Program-made: the position numbers and the translations under genes
Notes under the pieces: generated by a model
The model's input: only the letters and a program-made list of their open reading frames with translations
Databases searched by the model: none
Told to the model about the DNA's origin: nothing
Assembly: GCF_000503215.1 (NCBI RefSeq)
Contig: NZ_AYTD01000010.1
Span: 1-64,000 of the forward strand
DNA length: 64,000 bases
DNA from: Pseudomonas canadensis
GTDB taxonomy: Bacteria; Pseudomonadota; Gammaproteobacteria; Pseudomonadales; Pseudomonadaceae
Reading direction: 5' to 3'
Shown: positions 62,491-64,000 of the stretch, piece after piece
Numbering within the stretch: the stretch's first letter is position 1
Layout: each line of letters opens with the position of its first letter

Positions 62491-64000
62491 TCAGTCTGTT
62501 TTGTGGCGTTTACGCACCAACTTCATCACGACCACAAAGAACACCGGCACAAACACCACCGCCAGCGTTGCCGTGATCATGCCGCCAATCACCCCCGTGC
62601 CAATCGCTTGCTGGCTGGCGGAACTGGCGCCCGTGGCAATCGCCAACGGCACCACGCCGAGGATGAACGCCAGGGACGTCATGATGATCGGTCGCAGACG
62701 CAAGCGTGCGGCTTTCAAGGTGGCGGTGACCAGGTCTTCACCCTGGTCATACAGGTCCTTGGCGAACTCGATGATCAGGATCGCGTTCTTCGCCGACAGG
62801 CCGATGATGGTGATCAGGCCGACCTTGAAGAACACATCGTTGGGCATGCCACGTAAGCCCACCGCGACGACCGCGCCGAGCACACCGAGCGGCACCACCA
62901 GCAACACCGAGGTCGGGATCGACCAGCTTTCATACAGCGCCGCCAGGCACAGAAACACGATCAGCAGCGACAAGCCCAACAGCAAGGGTGCTTGAGCGCC
63001 GGACAGGCGTTCCTGCAACGACAAACCGGTCCACTCCTGGCCCAAACCTGCCGGCAACTGGCTGACCAGGCGCTGGATCTCCTCCATCGCCTCACCAGTG
63101 CTGTGTCCCGGTGCCGCTTCGCCGGAAATCGCGATGGCCGGGTAGCCGTTATAGCGCGTCAGCTGGGTCGGGCCCTGGGTCCATTTGGCTTCGACAAAGG
63201 ACGACAGCGGCACCATCTTGCCAGCGTTGTTGCGCACGTTGATTTTCATCAAGTCCGCCACCTGGCTGCGTTGGTCGCCCTCGGCCTGCACCACCACCCG
63301 CTGCATGCGGCCCTGGTTGGGAAAGTCGTTGATATAGGCCGAACCGATGGCCGAGGACAGCACGTTGCCCACGTCCGCAAAGGACACGCCCAGTGCGTTG
63401 GCCTGCTTGCGGTCCACTTCCAGCTGCACTTGCGGTGCTTCGGCCAGGGCGCTTTCGCGCACGTTGGCCAGGATCGGGCTTTTCTCGGCGGCGGCCAGCA
63501 ATTCAGTACGTGCCGCCATCAGTGCGGCATGACCGACGCCACCCCGGTCTTGCAGGCGGAACTCGAAGCCGCTGGACGTGCCCAGGCCGTCCACCGGCGG
63601 CGGCAGGATCGCGTAGGCAACCGCGTCCTTGAGCTCGCTGAAGGCCATGTTGGCGCGGTCGGCAATCGACGAGGCCGAATCATCGCTGCTGCGTTGCGAC
63701 CAATCCTTGAGCGTGGTAAACGCCAGCGCGGCGTTCTGCCCTGAACCGGAGAAACTGAAGCCCATGATCATGGTGGTGTCGCCCACCCCAGGTTCCTCGG
63801 CGTTGTGCGCTTCGATCTGCTCGGCCACGTGCACCGTGCGGTTCTTGCTCGCACCCGGTGGCAACTGGATGTCGGTGATGGTGTAGCCCTGGTCTTCCAC
63901 CGGCAGGAAGGAGGAGGGCAGGCGGCTGAACATCCAGCCCAGGCCCACCAGCAGCACCAGGTAGATCAACAGGTAACGCCCGCTGCGCTTGAGGGCATAC
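62491..64000 (-). CDS. RND multidrug efflux permease, partial
   Basis: Only the C-terminal ~503 residues are in the window; the 5' part lies beyond the right edge. The sequence fits the HAE1 family of proton-driven inner-membrane pumps: porter domain (GFSFSGSGQNAALAFTTLKDW, DRKQANALGVSFADVGNVLS) and the last membrane helices (PNDVFFKVGLITIIGLSAKNAILIIEFAKD, given in part). It should form a tripartite pump with a fusion protein and TolC-like channel encoded outside the window. The substrate cannot be told. Confidence 0.92.
   Translation of the reverse strand, partial: YALKRSGRYLLIYLVLLVGLGWMFSRLPSSFLPVEDQGYTITDIQLPPGASKNRTVHVAEQIEAHNAEEPGVGDTTMIMGFSFSGSGQNAALAFTTLKDWSQRSSDDSASSIADRANMAFSELKDAVAYAILPPPVDGLGTSSGFEFRLQDRGGVGHAALMAARTELLAAAEKSPILANVRESALAEAPQVQLEVDRKQANALGVSFADVGNVLSSAIGSAYINDFPNQGRMQRVVVQAEGDQRSQVADLMKINVRNNAGKMVPLSSFVEAKWTQGPTQLTRYNGYPAIAISGEAAPGHSTGEAMEEIQRLVSQLPAGLGQEWTGLSLQERLSGAQAPLLLGLSLLIVFLCLAALYESWSIPTSVLLVVPLGVLGAVVAVGLRGMPNDVFFKVGLITIIGLSAKNAILIIEFAKDLYDQGEDLVTATLKAARLRLRPIIMTSLAFILGVVPLAIATGASSASQQAIGTGVIGGMITATLAVVFVPVFFVVVMKLVRKRHKTD

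Overview
The window looks like a chromosomal segment of a Pseudomonas of the P. fluorescens group. The support is high-GC, Pseudomonas-style coding sequence, REP/REPIN palindromes of the 'TGTAGGAGCCGGCTTGCCGGCG' and 'TGTGGGAGCGGGCTTGCTCGCG' types, a complete fap functional-amyloid operon, a kgu/ptxS 2-ketogluconate locus, and gnd beside zwf (P. aeruginosa lacks gnd). I see no rRNA, tRNA, insertion sequence, prophage or CRISPR array. The last gene runs off the right edge.

Layout. 1-590: a structured intergenic repeat, then a cobalamin riboswitch. 590-7253: cobalt insertion for B12 (cobW, cobN, a ChlI-type AAA+ ATPase and a VWA partner). 7250-14842: housekeeping genes (DUF1853, nadK, metallophosphoesterase, glpG, DUF1315, DUF2797, pepN). 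14894-18989: aldo/keto reductase with a divergent WYL regulator, SnoaL-like protein, zapE, GNAT. 19092-23889: small secreted protein, Fur-box TonB siderophore receptor, CptA-like phosphoethanolamine transferase, small coiled-coil protein. 24160-27484: gnd-zwf-HAD operon. 28154-34253: a sigma-54 activator (BrfA-like) convergent with fapABCDEF. 34586-36000: orphan FecR and a PepSY protein. 36049-41124: a giant dermonecrotic-toxin-like protein with a C-terminal HEFAH motif. 41335-49453: dpkA-like reductase, DUF883, LysR/nitrilase pair, GNAT, LEA lipoprotein, purine/uracil permease, chemoreceptor. 49585-54755: kguEKTD and ptxS. 55002-61505: an accessory island with two paralogous secretion-signal-less proteins, an autotransporter and a small unknown protein. 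61711-64000: DUF1345 membrane protein and a partial RND efflux pump.

How parts fit together. The riboswitch should shut down cobW-cobN and perhaps the chelatase ATPases when B12 is plentiful. The fap operon has a near-consensus sigma-54 promoter about 55 bases upstream of fapA, with dyads placed like enhancer sites, and the sigma-54 activator lies just beyond fapF; together they form a self-contained amyloid biofilm module. PtxS has two perfect 14-bp operators, one before kguE and one before ptxS itself. The most unusual points are the fap promoter architecture, two long poly-G tracts inside one of the paralogous island genes (possible phase variation), the orphan FecR with what may be a sigma-factor remnant, the internal repeats and protease-like motif of the giant toxin, and REP elements that supply the stop codons of two unrelated genes.
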